Below, in pieces: positions 9,684 to 20,700 of a DNA stretch of 64,000 bases. The first letter of the stretch is position 1; every line of letters starts with the position of its first letter. This DNA is from an uncultured Allobosea sp. Lineage in GTDB: Bacteria; Pseudomonadota; Alphaproteobacteria; Rhizobiales; Beijerinckiaceae. Position numbers and translations under genes: made by a program. The stretch spans positions 123,927-187,926 of the forward strand of contig NZ_CAMFJF010000004.1 of assembly GCF_945956895.1 (NCBI RefSeq). The letters run 5' to 3'. The notes below the pieces were generated by a model. The model was not told the origin of the DNA. It saw only the letters and a list, made by a program, of their open reading frames with translations, and did not search any database.

Positions 9684-10721
9684 ATGGCCGCGCCGGCACC
9701 GTCCAGCATCGATTTCGACCCGACCGCCCTGGCAAACCTCCTGCGCGCGCAGTTCGGCATCGGCGAGCTCGCGCTCGAACGCATCGGCGGCGGCCAGTCG
9801 AACCCGACCTATTTCGTCGACTGGGGCACGCGCCGCCTCGTGCTGCGCAAGCAGCCGGCCGGGCCGATCCTGCGCGGCGCCCATGCGGTCGACCGCGAGT
9901 TCCGCGTGCTCGAAGCGCTCTCGCACACGAATGTGCCGGTGCCGCGCGCCGTGCTCTTCCATGCCGATCCCGAAGCGCTCGGCACGCCCTTCTACCTGAT
10001 GGAGCGATTGGAGGGCCGCGTCTTCCATGATGCCGCCTTGCCCGGTCTCACTCCCGAAGAGCGTCACGGCCTCTATCTCGGCATGGCCGAGGCACTGGCG
10101 AAGCTGCATGCGGTGAAGCCCGATGAGGTCGGGCTCGACGATTTCGGCCGGCCGGGCAATTATTTCGAGCGTCAGATCGCGCGCTGGACCAGGCAGTTGC
10201 GGGAATCGCCGGGCGAGCCGATCCCCGAATTGGAGGCCGTCGCCGACTGGCTGCCGGCCCATCTGCCCGACGATGACGGTCAAGTCTCCATCGCCCATGG
10301 CGATTTCCGGCTCGGCAATCTGCTCTTCCACCCGGATAAGCCGGAGGTGATCGGCATCCTCGACTGGGAACTCTCGACGCTCGGCCACCCGCTCGCCGAT
10401 CTCGGTTATTGCGCCATGCCCTGGCACACCGCGCCGGACGAATATGGCGGTATCCTCGGCCTCGACCGGGCCGCGCTCGGCATTCCCACGGAAATCGAAT
10501 TCCTCGCGCATTACTATGCCCATGCCGTGCCGACGGCACCGCTGCTGCGGTTCCACCTGGTCTTCGCGCTGTTTCGCTTCGCCGTGATCTTCGTCGGCAT
10601 CGCCGACCGGGTCCGCGCCGGCACGGCCGCGGCAGCCAATGCGGCCGAGGTCGCGCCGCTCGCCCGGCACTTCGCGATGCGCGCGCGCGAGGCGATGGAA
10701 GGGCATGAAAAGCTTGCCTGA
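9684..10721 (+). CDS. Phosphotransferase family protein (APH/choline kinase-like, ACAD-associated)
   Basis: IAHGDFRLGNLLFHPDKPEVIGILDWELSTLGHPLADLGY. Confidence 0.93.
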   Translation: MAAPAPSSIDFDPTALANLLRAQFGIGELALERIGGGQSNPTYFVDWGTRRLVLRKQPAGPILRGAHAVDREFRVLEALSHTNVPVPRAVLFHADPEALGTPFYLMERLEGRVFHDAALPGLTPEERHGLYLGMAEALAKLHAVKPDEVGLDDFGRPGNYFERQIARWTRQLRESPGEPIPELEAVADWLPAHLPDDDGQVSIAHGDFRLGNLLFHPDKPEVIGILDWELSTLGHPLADLGYCAMPWHTAPDEYGGILGLDRAALGIPTEIEFLAHYYAHAVPTAPLLRFHLVFALFRFAVIFVGIADRVRAGTAAAANAAEVAPLARHFAMRAREAMEGHEKLA

Positions 10722-10983
10722 ACGCCCCTTGCGGCGCTCGGGCTGAGTGCTTGCCGTGGAACTGCGCTGTCATCCCGGATCTGCGCTGCTGTGCAGCTTG
10801 TCCGGAATGACACCCTGGTCTGGCAGAATTTATCAAGCTCAAGATAAGCTGTTTGCTTTGAAAGCTGGCTCTATTCTAAAGTAATTATAATTTAGATCCA
10901 CTCAAAACAGCTAGAATTGCTTTGCCGTCCCAAGACGAGCTGTGTTAGCGCGAGGGCATCTTCCTTGGCAGGATGCTCTTCCG

Positions 10984-12120
10984 ATGTCCGCTCCCCTTTG
11001 GCTTGCCCGTCTGTCCTCCGCCGTGCTCATCGGCGCTGCCGTCTTGTTTGCGGGAGCCGCCAGCGCCGAAACGATCGAGGTCACCGATCTCGCTGGCCGC
11101 GTCGTCAACGTCACCCGCGATCCCCAGAAGATCGTGCTCAGCGAGGGCCGCCAGCTCTACACGCTGGCGATGCTGGACCGCGAAGACCCGTTCAAGCGTG
11201 TCGTCGGCTGGGGCAACGACCTGATCGAGAACGATCCGGGCGCCTGGCAGAAATACCTCGCCAAGTTCCCGAAGGCCAAGGGCGTCGCGAACATGGGCAA
11301 TCCCTATGCCGCCGATGTCAGCATGGAGAAGATCGCGGCGCTCGGCACCGAGGTCTACATTCTCGACCTCTCCAACTACTTCAAGGCGCAGGAGACGGGC
11401 CTGCTCGCCAAGCTCGAGAAGGCCGGCATCACCACCGTCTTCGTCGATTTCCGTCAGGACCCGACCCAGAACGTGCTGCCGAGCGTGCAGCTGCTGGGCC
11501 GCATCCTCGGCCGCGAGAAGGAGGCGAACGCCTTCGCCGACTATTATCTGCGCCAGACCCGCAGCATCTATGCCCGCGTCGGCGCGATCCCCGACAAGCA
11601 GAAGCCGGTGGTCTTCGTCGAGCGCGCAGCCGGCCTCCTGCCTTGCTGCGCCACCTTCGGCCCCTTCAATTTCGGTCGCTATATCGAGGAGGCCGGTGGC
11701 CGCAACTGGGGCAGCCAGTTCTTCTCCGCCTTCCAGGCGCAGGCTGCGCAAGAGAAGGTGCTGGCCGATAATCCGGACATCTATTTTCTCACCGGCGCCA
11801 ACTGGTACGCCAGCAACCCCGGCAGCAATGCGGTCGCGCTCGGCTATGATGCGACGCCGGAGCAGGTGCAGAAGCAACTGGTGGCGCTGATGAACCGCCC
11901 GGGCTTCCAGCAGCTCAAGGCGGTGCAGGGCAAGAAGGTCATGGCCTTCTACCACCAGTTCTACGACATGCCCTATTACTTCATCGCCGAGCTCGCCATG
12001 GCGAAGGAGTTCTATCCGGACCGGTTCAAGGACGTCGATCCGGAGGCAGTCTTCAAGGAATTCCACGAGAAATTCCTGCCGATCTCCTATTCCGGCGTGT
12101 TCTGGGCCAGGCTCCAGTGA
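10984..12120 (+). CDS. ABC transporter substrate-binding protein, iron/siderophore-type
   Basis: Signal peptide MSAPLWLARLSSAVLIGAAVLFAGAASA, then TIEVTDLAGRVVNVTRDPQKIVLSEGRQLYTLAML; followed by FecCD/FecE-type genes. Confidence 0.85.
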   Translation: MSAPLWLARLSSAVLIGAAVLFAGAASAETIEVTDLAGRVVNVTRDPQKIVLSEGRQLYTLAMLDREDPFKRVVGWGNDLIENDPGAWQKYLAKFPKAKGVANMGNPYAADVSMEKIAALGTEVYILDLSNYFKAQETGLLAKLEKAGITTVFVDFRQDPTQNVLPSVQLLGRILGREKEANAFADYYLRQTRSIYARVGAIPDKQKPVVFVERAAGLLPCCATFGPFNFGRYIEEAGGRNWGSQFFSAFQAQAAQEKVLADNPDIYFLTGANWYASNPGSNAVALGYDATPEQVQKQLVALMNRPGFQQLKAVQGKKVMAFYHQFYDMPYYFIAELAMAKEFYPDRFKDVDPEAVFKEFHEKFLPISYSGVFWARLQ

Positions 12121-12141
12121 GAATCCGTTTGGAAACACCAG

Positions 12142-12255
12142 CCCTCATCCTGAGGAGGCCCGCAGGGTCGTCTCGAAGGATGCTCCAGATGCCGGGGCTT
12201 CCTGAAGCATCCTTCGAGACGCCATTCCCAAGGGAATGGCTCCTCAGGATGAGGG
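12142..12255. repeat. Intergenic inverted-repeat element, family C
   Basis: ccctcatcctgaggaggcccgcagggtcgtctcgaaggatgctcc...agcatccttcgagacgcc...ggctcctcaggatgaggg. Confidence 0.88.
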
Positions 12256-12299
12256 CTGAGGGTGGTTTCAAACAGCCTCCGAGCGCGGCCTGAGCGAAG

Positions 12300-13361
12300 A
12301 TGGCCGCAACCCTGCCCATGACGGCAACAGCCACCGGGGACTATCGCCGGCGCAACGCGCGCCGGTTGAAGCTCGTCCTGGTCGGGCTCGTCGCGCTCGC
12401 CGTCGCATTGGCGCTCGATGTCTCGATCGGGCCCGGTAATCTGCCGCTCGGCGATGTCCTGCGCACGCTGGTCGATCCGCAATCGGCCACGCCGCGGCTT
12501 GCCGTCATCGTCTGGGACCTGCGCCTGCCGATCGCGCTGATGGCGCTCGCCGTCGGCGCCATGCTCGGCCTGAGTGGCGCGGGCATGCAGACCATCCTCG
12601 CCAATCCGCTGGCCGACCCCTTCACGCTCGGCGTCTCCGCCGCCGCGACGGTCGGTGCCTCCGTCGCGATCGTCTTCGGCTGGAGCGTTGTGCCAGGCGC
12701 CGGTCCCTTCATCGTCACCGCCAATGCCTTCGTCTTCGCGCTGGCGGCCTCGCTTATCCTGTTCTTCATGACCAAGCTGCGCGGCGTCAGCGCCGAGACG
12801 ATGATCCTGGTCGGCATCGCCCTGCTCTTCACCTGCAATGCGATCACCGCGCTGCTGCAATACCGCTCGAACGAGGTGCAACTCACCCAGATCGTGTTCT
12901 GGACGCTGGGCAGCCTCGCCCGTGCGAGCTGGGACAAGGTCGGCGTCGCCGCCGTCCTGATCGCGCTCGCCCTGCCGTTCTTCCTGATGCGCGGCTGGGC
13001 ATTGACGGCTCTGCGCCTCGGCGACGAGCGCGCCGAGAGCCTCGGCGTCCGCGTCGATCGCCTGCGGTTGGAGATCCTGATCGCGACCTCGCTGCTCGCG
13101 GCCGTCTCGGTCTCCTTCGTCGGCGGCATCGGCTTCATCGGCCTCGTCGGCCCGCATATCGCGCGGTTGCTCGTCGGCGAGGACCAGCGCTTCTTCCTGC
13201 CGGCCGCGACGATCGCCAGCGCCGTGCTGCTCTCGCTCGCCTCCACCGTCTCGAAGGTGATCACGCCCGGCGTGATCTATCCGATCGGCATCATCACGGC
13301 GCTGATCGGCGTGCCCTTCTTCATCAGCCTGGTCATGTCGATCCGCGGGCGGGGAGTCTGA
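12300..13361 (+). CDS. FecCD-family iron ABC transporter permease
   Basis: RLPIALMALAVGAMLGLSGAGMQTILANPLADPFTLGVSAAA; GIGFIGLVGPHIARLLVG. Confidence 0.94.
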   Translation: MAATLPMTATATGDYRRRNARRLKLVLVGLVALAVALALDVSIGPGNLPLGDVLRTLVDPQSATPRLAVIVWDLRLPIALMALAVGAMLGLSGAGMQTILANPLADPFTLGVSAAATVGASVAIVFGWSVVPGAGPFIVTANAFVFALAASLILFFMTKLRGVSAETMILVGIALLFTCNAITALLQYRSNEVQLTQIVFWTLGSLARASWDKVGVAAVLIALALPFFLMRGWALTALRLGDERAESLGVRVDRLRLEILIATSLLAAVSVSFVGGIGFIGLVGPHIARLLVGEDQRFFLPAATIASAVLLSLASTVSKVITPGVIYPIGIITALIGVPFFISLVMSIRGRGV

Positions 13362-13364
13362 GCG

Positions 13365-14150
<786 letters not shown>

Positions 14151-14151
14151 A

Positions 14152-14195
14152 GCATTTTCGAGCGAAGTGGACACCGGTTCGCGTCAAGAAAATGC
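14152..14195. repeat. Short palindromic intergenic repeat (GCATTTTC...GAAAATGC)
   Basis: GCATTTTCGAGCGAAGTGGACACCGGTTCGCGTCAAGAAAATGC; terminal 8-bp inverted repeat; resembles (from memory) a repeat common in alphaproteobacteria. Confidence 0.6.
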
Positions 14196-14209
14196 GAGAA
14201 AGCAAAGCG

Positions 14210-15001
14210 ATGTCCGCTCCCGCTTCCCACGACAATTTCACCCTGAAGGAAGAGATCCGCGCCTATTGGTCGGCGCGGGCCGAGAGCTTCGATCTCTCCT
14301 TCGGCCACGCGATCAAGTCGGATCGCGAATTGAAGGCCTTCCAGCGCCTGATCGGCGATTCCTTCGGCCTCGAGCCGCTCGACGTGCTCGACCTCGCCTG
14401 CGGCACCGGCGAGATCACCCGCGCCCTGCTCTCGCTGAAGCACCGGGTCACCGCGCTCGACTTCTCCGAAGCGATGCTGGAGCGCGCCCGCGCCAAGCAC
14501 GGCAAGGCGGCTCGCTTCCGCCTCGGCGATGCCGAGCACCTGCTCGACGAGGATGCGAGCTACGACGCGGCGATCACCCGCCACCTCGTCTGGACGCTGA
14601 CCGATCCGGAAGCGGCGCTCAGCGAATGGTTCCGCGTCCTGCGCCCCGGCGGCCGCCTGCTGGTGATCGACGGCGACTGGGTCAACCGCACGCGCTGGCA
14701 GGCGCTGGTCAACCGCTTCGGCACCTGGCTGCGCGAGAAGCGCGGCGCCGCCGTTCACCAGATCGATGCCGACACCCATGCCTCGATCACCAGCCGCTTC
14801 TATTTCAAAAACGGCCTGAGCCGGCAGCGCCTCGAAGCGATGCTCACCGCCGCCGGCTTCACCAACATCGTCCCGGCCGATTACCATCAGGTCGTGCGCG
14901 AGCAGCAGCGTGCGGCGCCGCTGCATGACGCGATCCGGCTGGCCTCCTCGACCCGTTTCGCCCTTCTCGCGCGCAAGCCTGCCGCCGCCGTTTCGCGCTA
15001 G
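14210..15001 (+). CDS. Class I SAM-dependent methyltransferase
   Basis: VLDLACGTGEITRALLSLKHRVTALDFSEAMLERARAKHG; directly downstream of iron ABC ATPase. Confidence 0.88.
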   Translation: MSAPASHDNFTLKEEIRAYWSARAESFDLSFGHAIKSDRELKAFQRLIGDSFGLEPLDVLDLACGTGEITRALLSLKHRVTALDFSEAMLERARAKHGKAARFRLGDAEHLLDEDASYDAAITRHLVWTLTDPEAALSEWFRVLRPGGRLLVIDGDWVNRTRWQALVNRFGTWLREKRGAAVHQIDADTHASITSRFYFKNGLSRQRLEAMLTAAGFTNIVPADYHQVVREQQRAAPLHDAIRLASSTRFALLARKPAAAVSR

Positions 15002-15028
15002 GATTGTCGTTTCACGCAGAACCGCTGC

Positions 15029-15175
15029 CGTCATTCCGGGGCTTCGCAAAGCGAAGAGCCCGGAACCCAGAACCGACGCCGCTTCCGGAAGAAGCGCGGT
15101 CGGGTCACCGCTTCGATTCATGACGGCATCGGTTCTGGGTTCCGGGCTCAGGCCGTCGGCCTGCCCCGGAATGAC
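15029..15175. repeat. Intergenic inverted-repeat element, family B
   Basis: cgtcattccggggcttcgcaaagcgaagagcccggaacccagaaccg...cggttctgggttccgggctcaggccgtcggcctgccccggaatgac. Confidence 0.88.
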
Positions 15176-15262
15176 CGGGAGGTTCCGTGTAGAATCGGCA
15201 TGCTCTAAAGGAATTGACAGCGCGCCGCTTCTTCAGGCTGTGTCGCGGGACAGGAGCGAGCG

Positions 15263-16048
15263 ATGAATGCCAAGCCGGATTGGGACGCCGCGCAATATCT
15301 GCGCTTCGAAGACGAGCGGACGCGGCCTTCGATCGACCTTCTCGCCCGCGTGCCGCTGAGCGATCCGAAGCGCTGCATCGATCTCGGCTGCGGCCCCGGC
15401 AACAGCACGGAGCTGGTCGCGGCCCGCTATCCCGATGCGGTCAATGAAGGCCTCGATTCTTCGCCGGACATGCTGGAGAAGGCGCGCAAGCGCCTGCCGA
15501 ACCTCTCCTTCATCCTCGGCGACGTGAACACCTGGTCCGATGCGGCGGGCTACGACCTGATCTTCGCCAATGCCGTGCTGCAATGGCTGCCGGATCACGA
15601 GGGCCTGTTTCCGCGCCTGGCGCGTTCGCTGACGCCCGGTGGTGGCCTGGCCGTGCAGATGCCGAACAACCTGAACGAGCCCTCCCATGTCGCGATGCGC
15701 GAGGTGGCGGCGGAAGGGCCCTGGGCGGAGAAGCTCGCGAACGCCAAGGCCGAGCGCTCGGCGATCGGTTCCTTCGGCGATTACCGGCGCTGGCTGATCG
15801 AGGCCGGCTGCCGTGTCGATATCTGGCAGACGACCTATGTCCATGCGCTCGCCAATCTCGAAGCCATCGCCGAATGGTTCAAGAGCACCGGCCTGAAGCC
15901 CTATCTCGACCGTTTGACGGCCGAGGAGCAGGAGGACTTCCTCGCCCGTTATCTCGAGCGCATCGCGCCGCATTACCCGGTCGAGAGCGACGGCAAGGTG
16001 CTGCTGCGCTTCCCGCGCCTGTTCGTGGTCGCGGTCAGGGAAGGTTAG
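15263..16048 (+). CDS. tam: Trans-aconitate 2-methyltransferase
   Basis: [28 protein letters not shown]...[20 protein letters not shown]...[12 protein letters not shown]. Confidence 0.9.
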   Translation: MNAKPDWDAAQYLRFEDERTRPSIDLLARVPLSDPKRCIDLGCGPGNSTELVAARYPDAVNEGLDSSPDMLEKARKRLPNLSFILGDVNTWSDAAGYDLIFANAVLQWLPDHEGLFPRLARSLTPGGGLAVQMPNNLNEPSHVAMREVAAEGPWAEKLANAKAERSAIGSFGDYRRWLIEAGCRVDIWQTTYVHALANLEAIAEWFKSTGLKPYLDRLTAEEQEDFLARYLERIAPHYPVESDGKVLLRFPRLFVVAVREG

Positions 16049-16077
16049 AGCCCGCAAGCTCTTAATTTGAAACGCGC

Positions 16078-16174
16078 CGTCATCCCGGCCGCAGCGAAGC
16101 GGAGAGCCGGGATCCATGCCTGAACCTTGATCGGAAGCGCTCCGGCATGGATCCCGGGGCAAGCCCGGGATGAC
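16078..16174. repeat. Intergenic inverted-repeat element, family A (opposite orientation)
   Basis: cgtcatcccggccgcagcgaagcggagagccgggatccatgcc...ggcatggatcccggggcaagcccgggatgac. Confidence 0.85.
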
Positions 16175-16217
16175 CCGCGTGGTTCCGAGCTAAATCCACA
16201 CGTCCAAGCGGTTGGGT

Positions 16218-17324
16218 TCAGCCCTTCGCGGCCTCCGCCTTCTTCGCGGCGACATGCTCCTCGTCGGAAGCCCCGGCGCGCCAGTAGCTGACGACGAGAT
16301 TCTGGTCGCGCTCCGGTCTGAGCTTGCCGCGCGACGCGGCACGGATCGCCTTGAACGCGGCATGCTCAGCCGCAGCCCAGAGATAGGTGGAAGGGCCGTC
16401 CGCCGGCCAGTCGATCGTCGCGAAGGCATCCTGCAAGAGCGGCAGGCTGCCCGGCGCCGCCGCGCCGCGATGCAGCCAGGTCAGCGACATGCCGGCCGGA
16501 TGGCGCAGGGGCTGCTCCTCGCTGGCGTTGGCGACTTCGATGAAGGCCTGCCCCTTGGCGTCTTCCGGCAGGTTCTCCAGCATGCGCGCCATGGCCGGCA
16601 GCCCGGTCTCGTCGGCAAGGAAGATATAGCGCTCGGCCGGCTTGAGCCCGCGCCCGCCCGGCCCTGCCATGCCGATCCGGTCGCCCGCCTTGGCCCGGAA
16701 GGCGAAGGCCGAGCCGGGGCCGGCATCCTCGTGCAGCACGAAATCGAGCGCGAGCGTGCCCGCGGCGGCGTCGATCTCGCGGATCGTGTATTTGCGCACC
16801 AGCGGACGGGTTTCCGCCGGCGAGGGCAGCAGCAAGCCGTCGTCGCCGACCATCGGCCAGCTCGGCTCGGTGACGCCGACTGGCGGGATGAACAGCCGCA
16901 CATGCAGCGCGTCGATATGGTCGTAGCGGGCGAGATTCTCGGCCGTGAAGCGGATGTGGGCCATATGCGGCGTGATCCGCTCGACGCCGGTCACCGTCAG
17001 GATGCGGAACTCGGGCGGCAAAGCGGGGCCGGTGCCGTCGCCGGTCCAGCGCATCTCCGGCGTGGTGCCCTTCGAGGCGAATTCGATGACATGGCTCGCG
17101 ATCGCGCGCTTCATGCCGAGCAGCGTGGCCAGATCCGGCGCCTCGACGCTGATATCGAGCGCGCTGTCGGTAAGGTCGATGCGCGCGCTGCTGCCATCAA
17201 GGGTGATGACCGTGGTGCCCTCCTGCTCGGCGATGACCGCCTCGTGCTCGACGAGATGTTCGCAGAGCGGCTTCAGGACGCCGGCCGGGTTGGCGAGCGC
17301 GATCCGGGTCGAGGTGGCCAGCAT
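16218..17324 (-). CDS. Siderophore-interacting protein (FAD-binding ferric reductase family)
   Basis: RILTVTGVERITPHMAHIRFTAENL...KYTIREID...YIFLADETGLPAMARMLE...WAAAEHAAFKAIR. Confidence 0.9.
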   Translation of the reverse strand: MLATSTRIALANPAGVLKPLCEHLVEHEAVIAEQEGTTVITLDGSSARIDLTDSALDISVEAPDLATLLGMKRAIASHVIEFASKGTTPEMRWTGDGTGPALPPEFRILTVTGVERITPHMAHIRFTAENLARYDHIDALHVRLFIPPVGVTEPSWPMVGDDGLLLPSPAETRPLVRKYTIREIDAAAGTLALDFVLHEDAGPGSAFAFRAKAGDRIGMAGPGGRGLKPAERYIFLADETGLPAMARMLENLPEDAKGQAFIEVANASEEQPLRHPAGMSLTWLHRGAAAPGSLPLLQDAFATIDWPADGPSTYLWAAAEHAAFKAIRAASRGKLRPERDQNLVVSYWRAGASDEEHVAAKKAEAAKG

Positions 17325-17335
17325 GATGGTCTCCG

Positions 17336-18448
17336 TCAAGGCTTGGGCGGCGCTGCGATCCACAGCGTTCCGTCGAGCGGGATCGCCGAGAAGCGGGCGC
17401 CCTCGGCAAGCGTCGCGGCGGGGTCGATATCGGCGAAGCGCTCCGGGTGGAGCCATTTCGCCAGCGCCTCGATCGCGACGACATGCAGTGGGGTATCGTT
17501 GAACAGGTGCCAGAAGCCGAAGGCGCGCCGCTTTCCGATCGCGCTGAGCGTGCCGAGCGAGGGCGTGGCGAGGAGCTTGGCGAAGCTGGCGGCGGCATCC
17601 GTCTCGCTCACCCCGAGGCCGAGCACGAGCCCGCCGAGCTTGGCGAGATGCGTGCCGCCGGTCGCGAGATAGACATCCGGGTCGGCGCCGATGAGCTGTT
17701 CGAGGCCGATCTGTCCGGTCGCGCCCGGCAGCATCGCGGCGGCGATATTGCGCCCGCCGGCGGCCTGGATGAATTCGTTGAACGTGCCCCGCCCGGCCGT
17801 CATGCAGCAATCGTAGCCGCCGGCATGGGCATGGATGAAGACGGAGGGGCGCCTCGCGTCCGCGACCCGGCTCGCGATCCGCTTCATGTGTTCCTCGTAG
17901 AAGGCGATCAATCGATCGGCCTGCTCCTGCTGGCCGATGAGGAAGCCGAGCGTTCTGAGGCTCGGCACGGTGTCGCGCAGCGGCTCCAGGTAGAAATCGA
18001 CGACCGCGACGGCGATGCCCGCCGCTTCCAGCTTCTCGACGAGCTCGCCGGGGCCGCGGCGCGTGCCGGCGAGCGATTTGCTGAGCACGACGAGATCGGG
18101 GCTAAGCGCGATCGCCCGTTCCAGTGAGAAGCCGGCAGCCGTCCCGCCGTCGCCGACGAGGGGAAGTGCATTGATGGCCGGGAAGCGCGTCCGGTAGCGG
18201 GCGAGCCCATCGGGGTTCTGGCGTTCGAGATCGCTGCCCCAGCCGGCCAGGATGCTGACGGGATCGGGATGGATCAGGCCGAGCGCGTTGAGCTGGCGGC
18301 CCTGCGCCAGCACGATGCGCTTTGCCGGCGCCTGAAGCTTGACGGTGCGGCCGAGGATATCGGTCGCGACAACCGGAGAGGAGGCCATGGCCGGCAGCAC
18401 CGGCAGGCTCAAGCCGCCCAGGATCAGCGAGCGTCTATCGATCATCAT
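17336..18448 (-). CDS. ABC transporter substrate-binding protein (iron-siderophore type)
   Basis: ATDILGRTVKLQAPAKRIVLAQGRQLNALGLIHPDPVSILAGWGSDLERQNPDG; similar to the protein at 10984-12120. Confidence 0.87.
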   Translation of the reverse strand: MMIDRRSLILGGLSLPVLPAMASSPVVATDILGRTVKLQAPAKRIVLAQGRQLNALGLIHPDPVSILAGWGSDLERQNPDGLARYRTRFPAINALPLVGDGGTAAGFSLERAIALSPDLVVLSKSLAGTRRGPGELVEKLEAAGIAVAVVDFYLEPLRDTVPSLRTLGFLIGQQEQADRLIAFYEEHMKRIASRVADARRPSVFIHAHAGGYDCCMTAGRGTFNEFIQAAGGRNIAAAMLPGATGQIGLEQLIGADPDVYLATGGTHLAKLGGLVLGLGVSETDAAASFAKLLATPSLGTLSAIGKRRAFGFWHLFNDTPLHVVAIEALAKWLHPERFADIDPAATLAEGARFSAIPLDGTLWIAAPPKP

Positions 18449-19284
18449 GCGGCGGCAGCCCTGTCATGGGCCGTGCCGGCGAGCGTGAAGGCCACGGTGC
18501 GCGAAAGCATCGATGGGATCACCGAGACATGGTTCTCGTGAGGGAATTCGGTGAAGCTGCAGGCGACGCGGCCCGAAGCAGCCAGGCGCTCGGCCATCTC
18601 GGCAGCGTTGTCGCACATCCGCGCCCGTACAAGCCGTTCGGCCCGCTGCGGCGTGACGGCGAGGGGCGGGGCCTGCTCGTGGCTGCCGACCGTGATCAGC
18701 AATCGTCCGGCCGAAGCCGAAGCGCCGTGCCGGAACGTTTCCTCGCTCGCGAGAATGGCGCGATCTTGCCACCAGATCGACGGGCTGCCCGCGACATGGG
18801 CCTCGAACAGGCCGGGCCGGGTGAACAGCGTGTGCAGGACGAAGAGCCCGCCATAGGAATGGCCGGCGAGCGCGCGCCTTGCCGGGTCGAGCGGCGCGAT
18901 CTGGGCGACGGTCGGCAGCACCTCCTCCACGATCATGTCGAGGAACCGGTCGGCTCCATCAGGCACGGGCAGGAGGTCGCGCTGGCGTCGCTCGGCATCG
19001 AAGGGGCGTCCGTCGGGATAGCCGATGCCGATCACGACGGCAGGGCCGACGCAGGTCGCTTCGGGGCGTTGCGCCTGCAGGCGGGCGGTAGTGGCAGCCA
19101 CCGGGAACAGGGCGTGGCCATCGACGAGCAGCAGGCTCGGGAAGCCGCGTGCCGGAGCAGGGCCCTCCGGCACGGAGATCAGCAGCCGGTAGCGCGAGCC
19201 GTCCCGCGCCTCGAAGCCGCGCTGTCGGGCCTGCGGCAGGGTAACGGGGGCGAGGTCTGGATCGGGAGGACTGCTCGGCTGCAT
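18445..19284 (-). CDS. Alpha/beta hydrolase, IroE/Fes-like esterase
   Basis: RRALAGHSYGGLFVLHTLFTRPGLFEAHVAGSPSIWWQDRAIL (GHSYGG nucleophile elbow); 4-bp overlap with next gene. Confidence 0.85.
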   Translation of the reverse strand: MQPSSPPDPDLAPVTLPQARQRGFEARDGSRYRLLISVPEGPAPARGFPSLLLVDGHALFPVAATTARLQAQRPEATCVGPAVVIGIGYPDGRPFDAERRQRDLLPVPDGADRFLDMIVEEVLPTVAQIAPLDPARRALAGHSYGGLFVLHTLFTRPGLFEAHVAGSPSIWWQDRAILASEETFRHGASASAGRLLITVGSHEQAPPLAVTPQRAERLVRARMCDNAAEMAERLAASGRVACSFTEFPHENHVSVIPSMLSRTVAFTLAGTAHDRAAAA

Positions 19285-19292
19285 CGGCGCGC

Positions 19293-20700
19293 TCACCAGC
19301 GATAGGACAGCGTCGCCAGCACGGTGCGGCGCAGGCCGAAGGAGCATTGCGTCGTGCCGTAGCAGCCGGAGATATACTCCTTGTCGAACAGGCTCTGGGC
19401 GTTGACCTGGAGCTTCCAGCCTTTGAGCGCCGGGCTGGCCGCACCGAACTCGTAGCTGATCGCGGCATCGACCAGCGTGTAGTCCGATGTGGAGAAGGTG
19501 TTGCCGGGATCGCCCGCGCCGCCGCCGATATAGCGCACGCCAGCGCCGAGTCCGAGACCGGAGAGCACGCCCGCCCGGAAGGTGTAATGCGCCCAGAGCG
19601 ACGCCGTGTGCCGCGGCACGACTGCCGGGCGCTTGTGGAGGTCGGCGCCGTTGCTCTTGGTCACCTCGGCGTCGGTATAGGCATAGGCCGCGACGAGATC
19701 GAGATTGTCGTAGACACTGGCGCGGGCCTCGACCTCCACGCCGCGGGCGCGGATCTCGCCGGTTTGGATCTGGAAGGTCGGGTTGGCGAGGTCGGTCGTC
19801 GTGACGTTGCTCTGGGTCAGCTGGTAGACCGAGGCCTGCAGGAAGGCATTGGTGCCCGGCAATTCGTATTTGAAGCCGGCCTCGTATTGCTCGCCCTCGG
19901 TCGGCTTGAACGGGGTGCCGCCGAAGGCCGTGCCGGCTACCGGCTCGAACGAGGTCGAGTAGCTGGCATAGGGCGCGAAGCCGTTGTCGAAATTGTACAT
20001 CAGCGCGACGCGGCCGGTGCGGGCCGTGTCGTCCTGCTTGGTCAAGACGCCGGTGGTGAGCGCGCGGGTGCGGGCCTCGGCCTGGTCGAAGCGGCCGCCG
20101 ACGAGCAGCGAGAGCCGGTCGAGCTTGATCTGGTCCTGCAGATAGACGCCGTATTGCGCGGTCGTCTGGGTGGTGCCCGGCACGGCCGGCAGGATGAAGG
20201 GCAGGCGGCCGTAGACCGGATTGGTGAAATCGAGCGACTGCACGGTGCCCCCGGCGCCGGTGAAGGCCTTGGCGTCGGTCCAGTAGCCGTCGATGCCGAA
20301 CAGCACCTTGTGCGTCAGCGGGCCGGTGCGGAAATCGGCCTGCAACTGGTTGTCGATGCCGGCGGTGCGGGCATGCTCGTTCGAGATGGTGGCGCGGCGC
20401 GTCAGCGTCTTCTGGTCGGCCGCGATGCCGGCGACCGCGACGGTGCGGTTGCGCGAATCGAGATCGGAGAGGCGGACGTTCTGGCGGAAGGAGAAGATGT
20501 CGTTGAAGCGATGCTCGAAGCTGTAGCCGACATTGGTCTGGTTGCGGCTATAGCCCTCGAAATTCGGCTCGCCCGGGAAGAAGTTGCTGCGGATGCGGCC
20601 GGCGCGGCTCGGCTGAACGGTGCCGACAGCCGGGATGAAGCCGTAGAAGCCGGTTTCCGGATCGCGCTGGAACGAGGTCAGCAGGGTGAAGCTCGTCGCG
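19293..20700 (-). pseudogene. TonB-dependent siderophore receptor, C-terminal barrel only
   Basis: Homologous frame begins TSFTLLTSFQRDPETGFYGFIPAVGTVQPSRAGRIRSNFFPGEPNFEGYSRNQTNVGYSFEHRFND and runs to LATLSYRW*. No signal peptide, TonB box or plug domain upstream; upstream sequence encodes an AraC sensor domain in another frame. Confidence 0.8.
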
